DNA from: Poriferisodalis sp965198245
GTDB lineage: Bacteria; Actinomycetota; Acidimicrobiia; Acidimicrobiales; Poriferisodalaceae
Assembly: GCF_965198245.1 (NCBI RefSeq)
Contig: NZ_OZ240249.1
Coordinates: 248,001-312,000, forward strand
DNA: 64,000 bases
Direction: 5' to 3'
A model generated the notes under the pieces. It was not told where the DNA came from. It did no database searches and was given only the letters and a program-made list of their open reading frames with translations. Position numbers and translations under genes: made by a program. Positions 18,847 through 26,773 of this stretch are shown piece by piece (position 1 is the first letter of the stretch; the number at the start of each line of letters is the position of its first letter).

Positions 18847-19061
18847 ATGTCTTCACCTAATGGCAACGGCATTCACGATCCCTTCGACTGGTTCCGCTCT
18901 CACGAGTCGAAGTCGCCGGACCTGTGCGGCTCGGCGAAAAAGAGCTTCGCTGCAATTCCGCATCGTTCGGAGCAGGACTCACATCAGCAGGTGAGGTCAT
19001 CTGCGAGACGCTCGACGTGACCGGCGACGTCCGAATCTCAGGGCACACGCTTCTCGGCTAG
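18847..19061 (+). pseudogene. Small gene with apparent frameshift
   Basis: ATG 18847 has a strong Shine-Dalgarno (GGAGG, five bases upstream) and opens a 57-codon frame beginning MSSPNGNGIHDPFDWFRSHE and ending at 19020. A neighbouring frame (-1) continues from about 18905 to a stop at 19059-19061 and reads like real protein: 'VEVAGPVRLGEKELRC...' then 'LTSAGEVICETLDVTGDVR' with alternating hydrophobic residues as in a beta-rich domain. A single -1 shift near 18900-18910 would join both into about 70 residues. It may be a broken gene, a sequencing error or programmed shift. Function unknown; it converges with the cassette to its right. Confidence 0.4.
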
Positions 19062-19399
19062 GGCAAGAACTCGTCACGTGGGATGAACCGGGCAAGTCTG
19101 GCGAGAGCGCGACTTATGTTCCTCGTCTTGTTTCCTCGCACCAGAGCGTGTGCTGGCTCTCCCGGATTGGGTGCCGCCACAGGTTGCTGATCGTGGCGGC
19201 GTGCCTCAGCCGCCGTGAACGCTGCCACACCCACGCCTTCCTTCAACGTGGCAGACCGGTCTTCCTGAATCGTGGCTCGATCAACTGACAAGTCGAAGCC
19301 CTTGAACGCCGCGCTGGTGACGCGTCCTTCTTCATAGTGGTCTTCGTGAACTCTGCGCCACAAGACCTCGCCGTCGTCAAGATCGACATAGCAGTTCAA
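19058..19399 (-). CDS. Uncharacterised protein, third gene of TIGR04255 cassette
   Basis: 113 residues. Not a named family to me, but the pattern 'GEVLWRRVHEDH...VTSAAFKGFDLSVDRA' followed by 'AHALVRGNKTRNISRALAR' recurs in small hypothetical proteins of accessory regions. No signal peptide or membrane segment. It starts at TTG 19399, whose TTGA overlaps the stop of the preceding gene by four bases, so its translation is coupled. Last gene of the cassette. Confidence 0.65.
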   Translation of the reverse strand: MNCYVDLDDGEVLWRRVHEDHYEEGRVTSAAFKGFDLSVDRATIQEDRSATLKEGVGVAAFTAAEARRHDQQPVAAPNPGEPAHALVRGNKTRNISRALARLARFIPRDEFLP

Positions 19400-19869
19400 C
19401 GGGTTTGGTACCCCATCGACGCCAAGTGGAGGCGCAGTTCCTCTCTAGACGCGTCGTCTTGGTCAGTTTCGTTGCCATCGCCATCGACGAAGAACAGAGC
19501 CAGTGGCATACCTGCGCGGACTTCAACTTCCAGTTCGAAGCGATCACGTATCCACTCCATCTGCACACCGCCGTCAGGCAGTGGCGAGGCGATGGGTTTG
19601 GCGATGTGCGGACCAAGCGACTCCAGCAATCCGAGCGCCCCATTGACAGCACGATGGTTGATGCGTTGCTCGCCGTATCCATTCCAATTCTCCGGCAATT
19701 CCAAGAATCCTCGCAGCCGCTGCTCGACAGCGGGCAACCACGCCGGGATGCTGCGCTCGATCCGTGTTGCGGTCTCACTGTCCGAACGAACGCTCCAGGC
19801 GGGCGTCAAGCAGTGGCTGCAGACCCCCGCAGCGGGCTGCTGCATATGTTCCTGCGTGATAGAGGTCAC
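19396..19869 (-). CDS. Uncharacterised protein, second gene of TIGR04255 cassette
   Basis: About 157 residues. The frame is open from 19935, but GTG 19869 is the better start: it overlaps the TIGR04255 stop by four bases (GTGA) and is preceded by GGGGAAGG. Visible landmarks are a possible CxxC (SHCLTPAW lacks the pair, so zinc binding is doubtful), 'FLELPENWNGYGEQ' and 'LPDGGVQMEW' followed by an acidic strand, a pattern shared by small hypothetical proteins that accompany mobile cassettes. Function unknown. Translationally coupled at both ends. Confidence 0.65.
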   Translation of the reverse strand: MTSITQEHMQQPAAGVCSHCLTPAWSVRSDSETATRIERSIPAWLPAVEQRLRGFLELPENWNGYGEQRINHRAVNGALGLLESLGPHIAKPIASPLPDGGVQMEWIRDRFELEVEVRAGMPLALFFVDGDGNETDQDDASREELRLHLASMGYQTR

Positions 19870-20678
19870 TGAAACCTTCCCCATATCCGGTGTCCGTGCG
19901 CTGTTGTCACGGACGTGAAACCGCGAACGATCCACTCCCGCGCCGTATCCATGAACGCAAGAGCGCCATCCAAGTTGCTGTCCTCGATTGGAAGATGACC
20001 GCGGCTCTGCAGGTACAAGGCGAGTAGTCCGTTTTCTTCGTCATCGACGGCTTCCCAAGCCTCAACGTTGAGCCAGCCCAAGGTCGGGAGATGATAGTGG
20101 AGGTAGATCGCGGTCATCTCTGGTTCGGGCAGGAAGTCGTCACTGTGCGATCCGTTCCATGGGGCAAGCAGGGCAGCAGTATCGCTGACCCCAGACCAAC
20201 CCTGTGCTTCGCCCAGTCGATTCACGTACAGCACGTCGCAAACGTTCGGCTCGGGTGCTCCAAGACCGTCTGCCTCCAAATGAACCGTGAGCCGCTGCCA
20301 AGCAGTGACGAAGAATTCCCGAATCGCCTCAAATCGTGGGTACTCGTCGCGCGCATCGCTCTTCTGCCAATTCACCGTCAGCCGATCGGATTGGAATTGC
20401 ACCACTCGATTCCCGGTGTCGTCAGTCAGCCACAGCCTCGCCGTCGGAGGGGACGCCATTGCGTCTTCCTCCGAACCGGCGTAAGGGTTCAATGGCGGCA
20501 GAGGTTCGCGTATTGAGGAGACGGGCACCATGTCCGCCCAGACCTCGGACATGTGCTCGATCCCATCAGCCTCAATCGGCAGAGGTTCGGCGAACTGGAC
20601 AGCCAATGCCACTTCGGTGACCGGTGGATGTCTGTAGTCCGGGCGTGGGCTGGAAACTTGGGACACCGCGCTCAGCAT
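19866..20678 (-). CDS. TIGR04255 family protein
   Basis: About 270 residues. The N-terminal 'YRHPPVTEVALAVQF', the central 'VVQFQSDRLTVNWQK' and 'LYVNRLGEAQGW', and the C-terminal tail ending in 'IWGRFQ' match the sporadically distributed TIGR04255 family, whose function is unknown. The frame extends to 20759; ATG 20678 was preferred because it lies closest to the conserved domain, but no good ribosome site marks it. First gene of a coupled three-gene cassette on the minus strand; the stop TGA is shared with the next start. Confidence 0.75.
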   Translation of the reverse strand: MLSAVSQVSSPRPDYRHPPVTEVALAVQFAEPLPIEADGIEHMSEVWADMVPVSSIREPLPPLNPYAGSEEDAMASPPTARLWLTDDTGNRVVQFQSDRLTVNWQKSDARDEYPRFEAIREFFVTAWQRLTVHLEADGLGAPEPNVCDVLYVNRLGEAQGWSGVSDTAALLAPWNGSHSDDFLPEPEMTAIYLHYHLPTLGWLNVEAWEAVDDEENGLLALYLQSRGHLPIEDSNLDGALAFMDTAREWIVRGFTSVTTAHGHRIWGRFQ

Positions 20679-20759
20679 GCCATAAGGCTGAAGGAGCCAC
20701 TTGGCCGCGGCGCACGCAGAAATTTGTCCAGTCGAGTCATGTGCGCTCCCGATCCACAT

Positions 20760-21116
20760 TGTCGCAGGATGCCGACAAATCCACTGAATATCACTGTCGG
20801 ACTACCACGGCTCCTCATTCGACAGGTGGATGTCTCGCTCGGCATTCCCCAACCAGGCTCGACCGAACGGCACGGTCGAGGTTTCGACACAACTGTGGTC
20901 CGGGATCAATGGTACTGCGAACGAACGCGCGGATCCGTGACGCTACAGCCGCTCCCCAGTCCATTCTGGGTGGAAGCGTCGACTCGTGAGCAGCGGTACT
21001 GCTCATTGCGGCAGGGGGCACATGAATTCCGCAGAGTTGACGAGGAGGTTGATGCGCTGCGACCGTCCCGCGCCTATGGGCGAGGCGGCCGTGTTGGTGG
21101 GTCGCGGGTGGGTGTG
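20760..21116. other. Intergenic stretch without recognised feature
   Basis: About 357 bp between the adhesin-like gene stop and the TIGR04255 gene. Open frames cross it on the plus strand but none resembles a known protein or has a ribosome site. It should contain the promoter of the TIGR04255 cassette. Confidence 0.4.
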
Positions 21117-24100
21117 TTATTGGAGCATGGGGCAGGGGAGTTCGTCGGGTCCTGTGGTCATGGTCCCGGTTGAGTTCCAGCGGATCTTGATGGGGGCGCT
21201 GACTTTCGCTACCGCGGGGAAGCCGACTCCGTCGGGGGTGACGGCGCCGATGTAGTAGGTGAATTTGTGGCCTGCGGCGCCGGGCCGCAGGGGTTCGTGG
21301 ACATAGGTGGTGGTGTTGGCGTCGGTGGTGGCGATGTCGTAGCCGTAGCGGCGGTGGTCGGTGTTGGGTTTGCGCTGGCTGATCACGGGGTGGCCGTAGT
21401 GGGTGCGCATGATTTTGTAGCCGGTGATGCCGCTCGTCCCGGCGGGGGGCTGCCAGGTGAGGGTGACGGTCTTGCAGAAGCTGGCTTTTTCGCCTGTGAG
21501 GCGGCCTCTGTCGTCTCTGACTCTGACGATGACCGATCCGGCGATGTCGCTGATGGCGGCTGTCAGGCTCCGGGGAGCGTCGGCGGGTCGGACGTAGGGG
21601 GCGCCGTTGTAGGTGGTCAGGCTGGTCAGGGGCACGAACGCGAGGGGGGCGCCCAGGTGCGGGGTGCTGGGCCGCACGTCGAGCTCGGTCAGGCTGTCGA
21701 GGCCGTCGAAGAGGTTGTTGTAGAAGGTGCTGTTGACGAATTTGATGCCTCGTCCCCGGTAGGACATGTTGTTGAGGCGCAGGGTCTCGAGGCTGTGGAG
21801 GCGGCCGAAGATGTCTGGGTGCCAGTTGCCGGCTCGCAGGTGGCGGTTGTGGCTGAGATCCAGCTCGATCAGGCCGGTGAGGCTGTCGAAGATGCCGTCG
21901 GGCAGGGTGTCGAGGCCGGCGTCGCTGAGGTCCAGCTCGACCAGGCCCGGCAGGTTGTCGAATGTGTCGCCGGCCAGGGCGCCCAGGTAGCTGCCGCTGA
22001 GGTCGAGGCGCTCGAGGCTGGCGAGCCCGTCGAGGTCGGCTGGTCTCAGCGTCTGGGTGCCGGTCACCCGGATGCGCAGCTCGGTGATGGCGGCCATGTC
22101 CTGCCATGAGACCGACTCGCAGGTGTCGCCGCCGGGCGTGGCCGCCAGGATCGCCGCGGCCACCTGCGCGGTGCGTCCGCAGATGTCATACAGCGGCCGG
22201 GCGGACCTGGACCAGGCGCCGGTGCCCTCTTCGTTGGTGGCGCGTACCTGCACTGCGACGTCGTCGATGCTGGCGGCGCTGAGCCCGGTGACGGTCGCGG
22301 TGCGCCCGGTGCCGGTGTGGGCCACGTCGGTCCACGCCCCGGTGTCGCCGAGCCGGTATCGCACGTCGTAGTCGGTGATCGGGGGGCCGCTGTTGGCCGG
22401 GGCGGTCCAGTGAACGGCCAGCCGGTCGGTGTTCGCCGCGACGGTGCGCACCCGGGGCGCCCGGGGCGCGGCGGGCGGCTCGGCCACGTCGGTGATGGTG
22501 ATGGTCACTGCGATGTCGGTGGTGTTGGTGGCGGTGTGGGTGCCGTCGGAGGCGCGCACCTGCACCGAGTAGGCGGCCTTGGCCTCGAAGTCGTAGGCCA
22601 CCCCGGCCCTGGTCCGGATCTGGCCGCTGGACGGATCGATCGCGAACGACCTCGCGTCGGTGCCGCGCAGGCTGTAGCGCACCGTGTCGTCGGCGTCGGC
22701 GTCGCTGGCCGCCACCGGGGCGCCGACGTCTGCGCCGGCGCCGGGGTTCTCGGCCACGCTGCGCGCTGCGGGCGCGGTGTCGGCGAACACCGGCGCGCTG
22801 TTCGCGGTGCTGCCCACGGTGAACACCTCCGACAGGGCGTAGTAGGGCCGGCTCTGGTGGTTGACATTGGAAAAGCTCGCGTTCGCGTCGAGGGGGTCGC
22901 CGGCGCCGTTGAGGCGGCCGTAAGCGACGCTGCTGTCGCCGAACGCCGCGCTCGCCGCCGTGCCGTCGCTGTCGCTGCCGGTCCACACCACGCCGTTGGT
23001 GGGGAAGGCGACGCTGCCGGAGCGGTCCGTGGGGTTGGCCTCGTCGTCCCAAGTGCCGTCGTAGAAGTCCTCGTAGTCGTCGGCCGCCTTGTTGCCGTTG
23101 AGCCAGTAGATCGCCAGGCCCTTGGCGGTGGCGGTGTAGGTGGTACCGGTGTTGTCGCGGGCGTCGTCGTCGTCGGTGCTGCCCACCACGGTGAACCCCG
23201 ACGCGTAGGGCCTGATCGCCCGATGGCCCGCCCTGGCGTTGCGCCGGGCCTCGGCGTTGTAGTCGCCGATGTCGCCCGACGTCGGACGGAAGGTCTGGTG
23301 GGTCAAGAACAGCAGCCGGAACTGGCCGCCCGCGGCCGCTCCGTCGGGCTTGAGCTCCCAGTTCAGCGGCACAGTGGTCGCCGCGGCGGTCGTGGCACGG
23401 CCCGACGCCGACCACCCGGTGACGCCCTCGACGTTGCGCGCGCGCACCTGCACCTCATAGGCCGTCCCGGCGGCCAGGCCCGCGATCGTGGCGCCCAGCC
23501 CGGTGCCGTCGTGGGGCCAGTTGATCCAGGCACCGGTGCCGTCGGTGCGGTACTGCACGTCGTAGTCGTTGATCGGGTGGCTGGTGTTGGCCGGCGCCGC
23601 CCAGGACACCCTCAGATGGCTTGTGCTTGCCGTCGCTGTCACCGTGGGCGCGCCCGGCGCGGCCGACGGCGGCTCGTCCACATCGGTCACCGTGATCATC
23701 ACCGTGATCGAAGCGCTGTAGGTGCCGTCGGTGACAGACACCACCACCGAATAGCGGGACCGGGTCTCGTGGTCATAGGTCACCCCCGCCTTGGTCAGGA
23801 TCCGCCCGCTGGTCGACCCGATGCCGAACGATGCCGCATCGGCGCCGCCCAACGTGTAGGTCAGCGAGTCGCCGACATCCGCATCGGTGGCCGCCACCAG
23901 GTCGCCCACATTGGTCAACGCGCGGGAGTTCTCCGGCACACTGCGCGACGCGGGGTCCGAATCGGTGAACACCGGCACGCTGCCGCCCACCGTGAACACC
24001 TCCGAAAGGGCGTAATAGCGCTGCTGGGTGGAGCTGCGGGAATCATGACTCGCCAGTTCGGGGTGGTCCCCCGCATCGAGGGGACCACCCGCAGCGTTGA

Positions 24101-25211
24101 GCCGTCCCAAGGAGACGTTGGTCGCGCCGAAATAGAAAACTCTGCCGTCAGTAAAACGCTTTTCGGTCCCGTCGTTGTTGCTTCCGGTCCAGATCCAAAG
24201 GACGTTGGAGCGCGCTCTGTTGCCGTTGCGGCCCCGGGGGTTGGCCTCGTCGTCCCAGCCCCCGTCGTGGAAGTCCTCGTAGTCGTCGGCGACCTTGGAG
24301 CCGTTGAGCCAGTAGATCGGCACGCCCTTGTCGGCATTGGTGTAGGCGGTCGAGGCGTTGTCGCGGGCGTCGTCGTCGGCGGTGCTGCCCACGACGCGGA
24401 ACCCCGAGCTGTACGGCTTGATGGCGGAGTGGGCGTTGGAGGCGTTGGCCTGGGACTGGACGTAGGTGTTGTAGTCGTCGATGTCGTCAGAGGTCGGGGC
24501 GTGGCCTGCGTAGGTGACGAACAGCAGCCGGAACCGGTCGCCGCCGGCCAGTCCGGCGGGCGCCAGGGCCCAGTTGCGGGGGACTTCGGAGTCGGCGTCG
24601 GTGAACACCGCGACCCTGGGCGCCACCTCCACGGACTCCAAGTCTGCGTCCTTTTGGTGCTCCGCCGCTGCCTGCTCTTGGTCGTCTGGTCCATTGGGAG
24701 CCAGGTCGGGAGACGATTCCTCATCGGGTGTCGTCGTGTCGGGTACCGGCGGCGGCGGTTCGGGCACCGGTTCGGGCTGCGGCGCGGGCGGGGTGTCGGC
24801 TCTGACGTAGCCGGACCACTGGCTGACCCCGGTGGGGCTGACCGCCTTGGCCCGGTAGACATAGCTGCCCGACGCCGATACCGAGGTGTCGGTGTAGCTG
24901 GTGTCGGGGCCGGCGTCGGCCTCGATCACGCGGAAGACGCCCACTGCGTCCGCGTCGCGGTCGCGGCGAAGGATCGCGTAGTGGGTGACGGCGGGGTCCG
25001 TTGACGCCGTCCAGGTGAGGGTGACCTCGTCGTGGGCGGCGGAGGCCCCGAGGCTGTGGGGCCTCGCCGGGGGGCTGTCGCCGACCGCTGCGGGAGTCGC
25101 GGCCACCTCGTGGTTCTGGGCCCAGGCGGGGACAGCCACGACCACGGAGGCCGCCAGCGCCACCGCAGCGCCCACCACAACGGCGCGTCTCACCGCGCCG
25201 GGCGGGCTCAT
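21117..25211 (-). CDS. Large secreted multidomain adhesin-like protein (FnIII, cadherin, LRR)
   Basis: 1364 residues with a clear signal peptide (1-31, cleavage after PAWA). Order: fibronectin-III ~50-140; proline/acidic linker 141-200; module A 209-408; cadherin-like 412-512 (ending TVTDVDEPP); fibronectin-III 516-608; module B 614-799; cadherin-like 805-912; fibronectin-III 914-1005; leucine-rich repeats ~1035-1200 ('LERLDLSGSYLGAL', 'LVELDLSDAGLDTL', 'LIELDLSHNRHL'); C-terminal fibronectin-III-like ~1205-1345. Modules A and B are copies of one ~190-residue unit sharing 'FRLLF', 'DDDARDN', 'IYWLNG' and 'YALSEVFTVG'. No LPXTG or membrane anchor is seen, so it is probably released or held non-covalently. 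Role in adhesion or binding is inferred from domains. A 13-G tract lies 42 bases upstream of the start. Confidence 0.88.
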   Translation of the reverse strand: MSPPGAVRRAVVVGAAVALAASVVVAVPAWAQNHEVAATPAAVGDSPPARPHSLGASAAHDEVTLTWTASTDPAVTHYAILRRDRDADAVGVFRVIEADAGPDTSYTDTSVSASGSYVYRAKAVSPTGVSQWSGYVRADTPPAPQPEPVPEPPPPVPDTTTPDEESSPDLAPNGPDDQEQAAAEHQKDADLESVEVAPRVAVFTDADSEVPRNWALAPAGLAGGDRFRLLFVTYAGHAPTSDDIDDYNTYVQSQANASNAHSAIKPYSSGFRVVGSTADDDARDNASTAYTNADKGVPIYWLNGSKVADDYEDFHDGGWDDEANPRGRNGNRARSNVLWIWTGSNNDGTEKRFTDGRVFYFGATNVSLGRLNAAGGPLDAGDHPELASHDSRSSTQQRYYALSEVFTVGGSVPVFTDSDPASRSVPENSRALTNVGDLVAATDADVGDSLTYTLGGADAASFGIGSTSGRILTKAGVTYDHETRSRYSVVVSVTDGTYSASITVMITVTDVDEPPSAAPGAPTVTATASTSHLRVSWAAPANTSHPINDYDVQYRTDGTGAWINWPHDGTGLGATIAGLAAGTAYEVQVRARNVEGVTGWSASGRATTAAATTVPLNWELKPDGAAAGGQFRLLFLTHQTFRPTSGDIGDYNAEARRNARAGHRAIRPYASGFTVVGSTDDDDARDNTGTTYTATAKGLAIYWLNGNKAADDYEDFYDGTWDDEANPTDRSGSVAFPTNGVVWTGSDSDGTAASAAFGDSSVAYGRLNGAGDPLDANASFSNVNHQSRPYYALSEVFTVGSTANSAPVFADTAPAARSVAENPGAGADVGAPVAASDADADDTVRYSLRGTDARSFAIDPSSGQIRTRAGVAYDFEAKAAYSVQVRASDGTHTATNTTDIAVTITITDVAEPPAAPRAPRVRTVAANTDRLAVHWTAPANSGPPITDYDVRYRLGDTGAWTDVAHTGTGRTATVTGLSAASIDDVAVQVRATNEEGTGAWSRSARPLYDICGRTAQVAAAILAATPGGDTCESVSWQDMAAITELRIRVTGTQTLRPADLDGLASLERLDLSGSYLGALAGDTFDNLPGLVELDLSDAGLDTLPDGIFDSLTGLIELDLSHNRHLRAGNWHPDIFGRLHSLETLRLNNMSYRGRGIKFVNSTFYNNLFDGLDSLTELDVRPSTPHLGAPLAFVPLTSLTTYNGAPYVRPADAPRSLTAAISDIAGSVIVRVRDDRGRLTGEKASFCKTVTLTWQPPAGTSGITGYKIMRTHYGHPVISQRKPNTDHRRYGYDIATTDANTTTYVHEPLRPGAAGHKFTYYIGAVTPDGVGFPAVAKVSAPIKIRWNSTGTMTTGPDELPCPMLQ

Positions 25212-25252
25212 CGGCCCGGGTTCGCCGGGGCTGCCCGAACGGCGCGATCTAC

Positions 25253-25265
25253 GGGGGGGGGGGGG
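25253..25265. repeat. 13-base homopolymer (C13 on the coding strand) upstream of the adhesin-like gene
   Basis: Thirteen consecutive G on the plus strand, 42-54 bases upstream of the ATG at 25211. Length changes could alter promoter spacing or the 5' leader, a known route to phase variation of surface proteins. Confidence 0.8.
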
Positions 25266-25414
25266 TCTGCGACACGGCTGCTACCGCCTTCGGATTTTTC
25301 GTCGTGCAGCGCTTGTGCTCAGCGCGCGGCCAATGGTGAGGCACCGTCACACAAATATGAGACGCCAAGATACTCTAGAGCACGCCCGCGAGCAGACCGT
25401 CCATGAGCGAACCC

Positions 25415-25527
25415 GCGCCGGACGCCGCGTCTCGCCGGGTCAGCACTTCGGCATGGGCGGTGGGGTCGTTTGTGGTCTCGCGTTCGTTGTGGCGCGCCGC
25501 GACGATCTCGTCGCCTTCGAGAGCGAC
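25415..25527 (-). pseudogene. Broken copy of tadA
   Basis: The minus strand reads 'EIVAARHNERETTNDPTAH' then AEVL, nearly the same as the zinc-site region of the intact TadA at 26299-26745, but without the rest of the enzyme. About 75 bp are clearly alike. It lacks start, PCxxC motif and C-terminus. Confidence 0.65.
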
Positions 25528-25650
25528 ATGGGAACGTTCGAGCGTTGGTGAGTCCGCATCAGTCAGCTCCCCGATGACGTAGTAGCCGAGACCCGGGTGC
25601 TGCTAGCCGAAATCAAGGCGATTTCAGAGCGCGCATGACGAGCTTGAGGA

Positions 25651-25670
25651 GGCATACTTTGCGGTATGCC
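25651..25670 (+). promoter_or_regulatory. Palindromic operator over the antitoxin start codon
   Basis: GGCATAC-TTTGCG-GTATGCC, a perfect seven-base inverted repeat whose right arm contains the start ATG (25666). Its place suggests binding by the antitoxin itself (autoregulation). Confidence 0.55.
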
Positions 25671-25887
25671 TGATTCGACTACCATCAAGGTCTCGGCCCG
25701 GACCCGGGATGCCTTGCGTCAGCTTGCCGATCGTGAGGGGCTCACGTTCGACGCGCAGATCGAGAAGCTGATCCGGCGCGAACGTCGTCGCATCATCGGA
25801 GCTCAGCTCGCGAGTGCCCCGCTCGATGCCGCCGACGAGGCTGTGCTCGATGCGTCTGCGAGCGATGTCGCGCATGCAAGCGGGTGA
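25666..25887 (+). CDS. Antitoxin of a MazEF-type module (ribbon-helix-helix-like)
   Basis: 73 residues. N-terminal 'STTIKVSARTRDALRQLADREG' region (given here in part: TTIKVSARTRDALRQLA) has the beta-strand plus helix pattern of ribbon-helix-helix antitoxins; the C-terminal part is the presumed toxin-binding tail. It overlaps the toxin gene by 14 bases or more, and a palindrome covers its start codon, so the pair is probably autoregulated and translationally coupled. A GAGGAGG sits 13 bases upstream of ATG, longer than ideal. Confidence 0.75.
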   Translation: MPDSTTIKVSARTRDALRQLADREGLTFDAQIEKLIRRERRRIIGAQLASAPLDAADEAVLDASASDVAHASG

Positions 25888-26188
25888 TGTCGTCCGCTGC
25901 GATTTCGGGACGCCGGCGAGGGGCGAGCCCGGATTCGTCCGACCGGCCATCGTCGTCACCTCCGATGATGTGCTCGAGTTCCGTCAACACGCGATCGTGG
26001 TCGTACCGTGCACGACGACCAAACGAGGATGGCTGAGCGAGGTTGACATCGCTGGCTTCGGTGTCGCCCAAGCGCACCTGCCCACCACCCTCAGCGTCGA
26101 CCGCGTCGTCGAGACGACGGGCGCCAACACCGGGCCCGTCGCGCTGCAACAGATTCGAGAACTCATCGCTGACCTGCTCGGACTCTGA
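25874..26188 (+). CDS. MazF/PemK-type mRNA interferase toxin
   Basis: 104 residues from ATG 25874 (ATG 25865 is also possible). 'MQAGDVVRCDFGTPARGEPG' followed by 'VRPAIVVTSDDV', 'AIVVVPCTTTKRG' and 'LSVDRVVETTG' matches the MazF fold, whose members cut specific mRNA sequences when the antitoxin is lost. The start overlaps the antitoxin gene. The module sits between a broken tadA copy and intact tadA. Confidence 0.85.
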   Translation: MQAGDVVRCDFGTPARGEPGFVRPAIVVTSDDVLEFRQHAIVVVPCTTTKRGWLSEVDIAGFGVAQAHLPTTLSVDRVVETTGANTGPVALQQIRELIADLLGL

Positions 26189-26298
26189 CCCAGCCATCGG
26201 GTGACGCAGAACCGCAGGCCCGCCGCGACGCTCGCTTCGGGTACCGCCGGGTGACTTGAGGGGAAGGGTTCCTCGGACTCCTGGATGGTGCTGCGAAC

Positions 26299-26745
26299 TC
26301 AGCGGTGGTTGCTGAAGAACTCGCTGAGCAGCCCGCCACACTCGGCTTCGAGCACGCCGCCAATCACCTCAGAGTTGTGGTTGAAGCGCGGGTCTACGAG
26401 CAGGTTGTAGAGCGTGGCAGCAGCGCCGGCCTTGGGGTCATAGGCCCCGAAGACCACCCGGGCTACCCGCGCTGACAGGGCTGCCCCGGCGCACATCGGG
26501 CACGGTTCGAGCGTCACCGCCAGCGTTGCGTCTGACAGTCGCCAGTCTCCGACGGCGGCGGCTGCGTCGCGCAGCGCCAGCACTTCAGCATGCGCGGTGG
26601 GGTCGTTGGTGGTCTCGCGCTCGTTGTGGCGTGCCGCGAGCACTTCGCCATCGACAATCACCACGGCGCCGACGGGCACCTCCCCAGCCGCCGCAGCCTG
26701 CCGGGCTTGTTCCAACGCCAGTTCCATGGCTGCTTCGTCTGTCAC
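26299..26745 (-). CDS. tadA: tRNA adenosine(34) deaminase
   Basis: 148 residues. The zinc site is complete: HAE in 'DPTAHAEVLALRDAA' with the catalytic Glu, and PCPMC in 'LEPCPMCAGAALSARV'; 'VVFGAYDPKAGAA' is also typical of TadA. It changes A34 of tRNA-Arg(ACG) to inosine, needed to decode CGN codons, and is normally essential. It begins 28 bp after the fatty acid hydroxylase stop on the same strand and may share its transcript. Confidence 0.95.
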   Translation of the reverse strand: MTDEAAMELALEQARQAAAAGEVPVGAVVIVDGEVLAARHNERETTNDPTAHAEVLALRDAAAAVGDWRLSDATLAVTLEPCPMCAGAALSARVARVVFGAYDPKAGAAATLYNLLVDPRFNHNSEVIGGVLEAECGGLLSEFFSNHR

Positions 26746-26773
26746 ACCGAGAGTGTGCCGCTCTTTCGTGGCG

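Noticed and set aside
18396..21116. tRNA-Ser as integration site of the TIGR04255 cassette
   Set aside because: No second copy of the tRNA 3' end was found downstream and no integrase is present; only the inverted similarity with the other tRNA-Ser exists.
20553..21173. 206-codon plus-strand frame
   Set aside because: Mostly overlaps the TIGR04255 gene, has no ribosome site and no recognisable protein pattern.
22317..25004. 895-codon open frame on the plus strand opposite the adhesin-like gene
   Set aside because: Valine/glycine/arginine-rich antisense shadow in GC-rich DNA; the minus strand encodes clear domains and a signal peptide.
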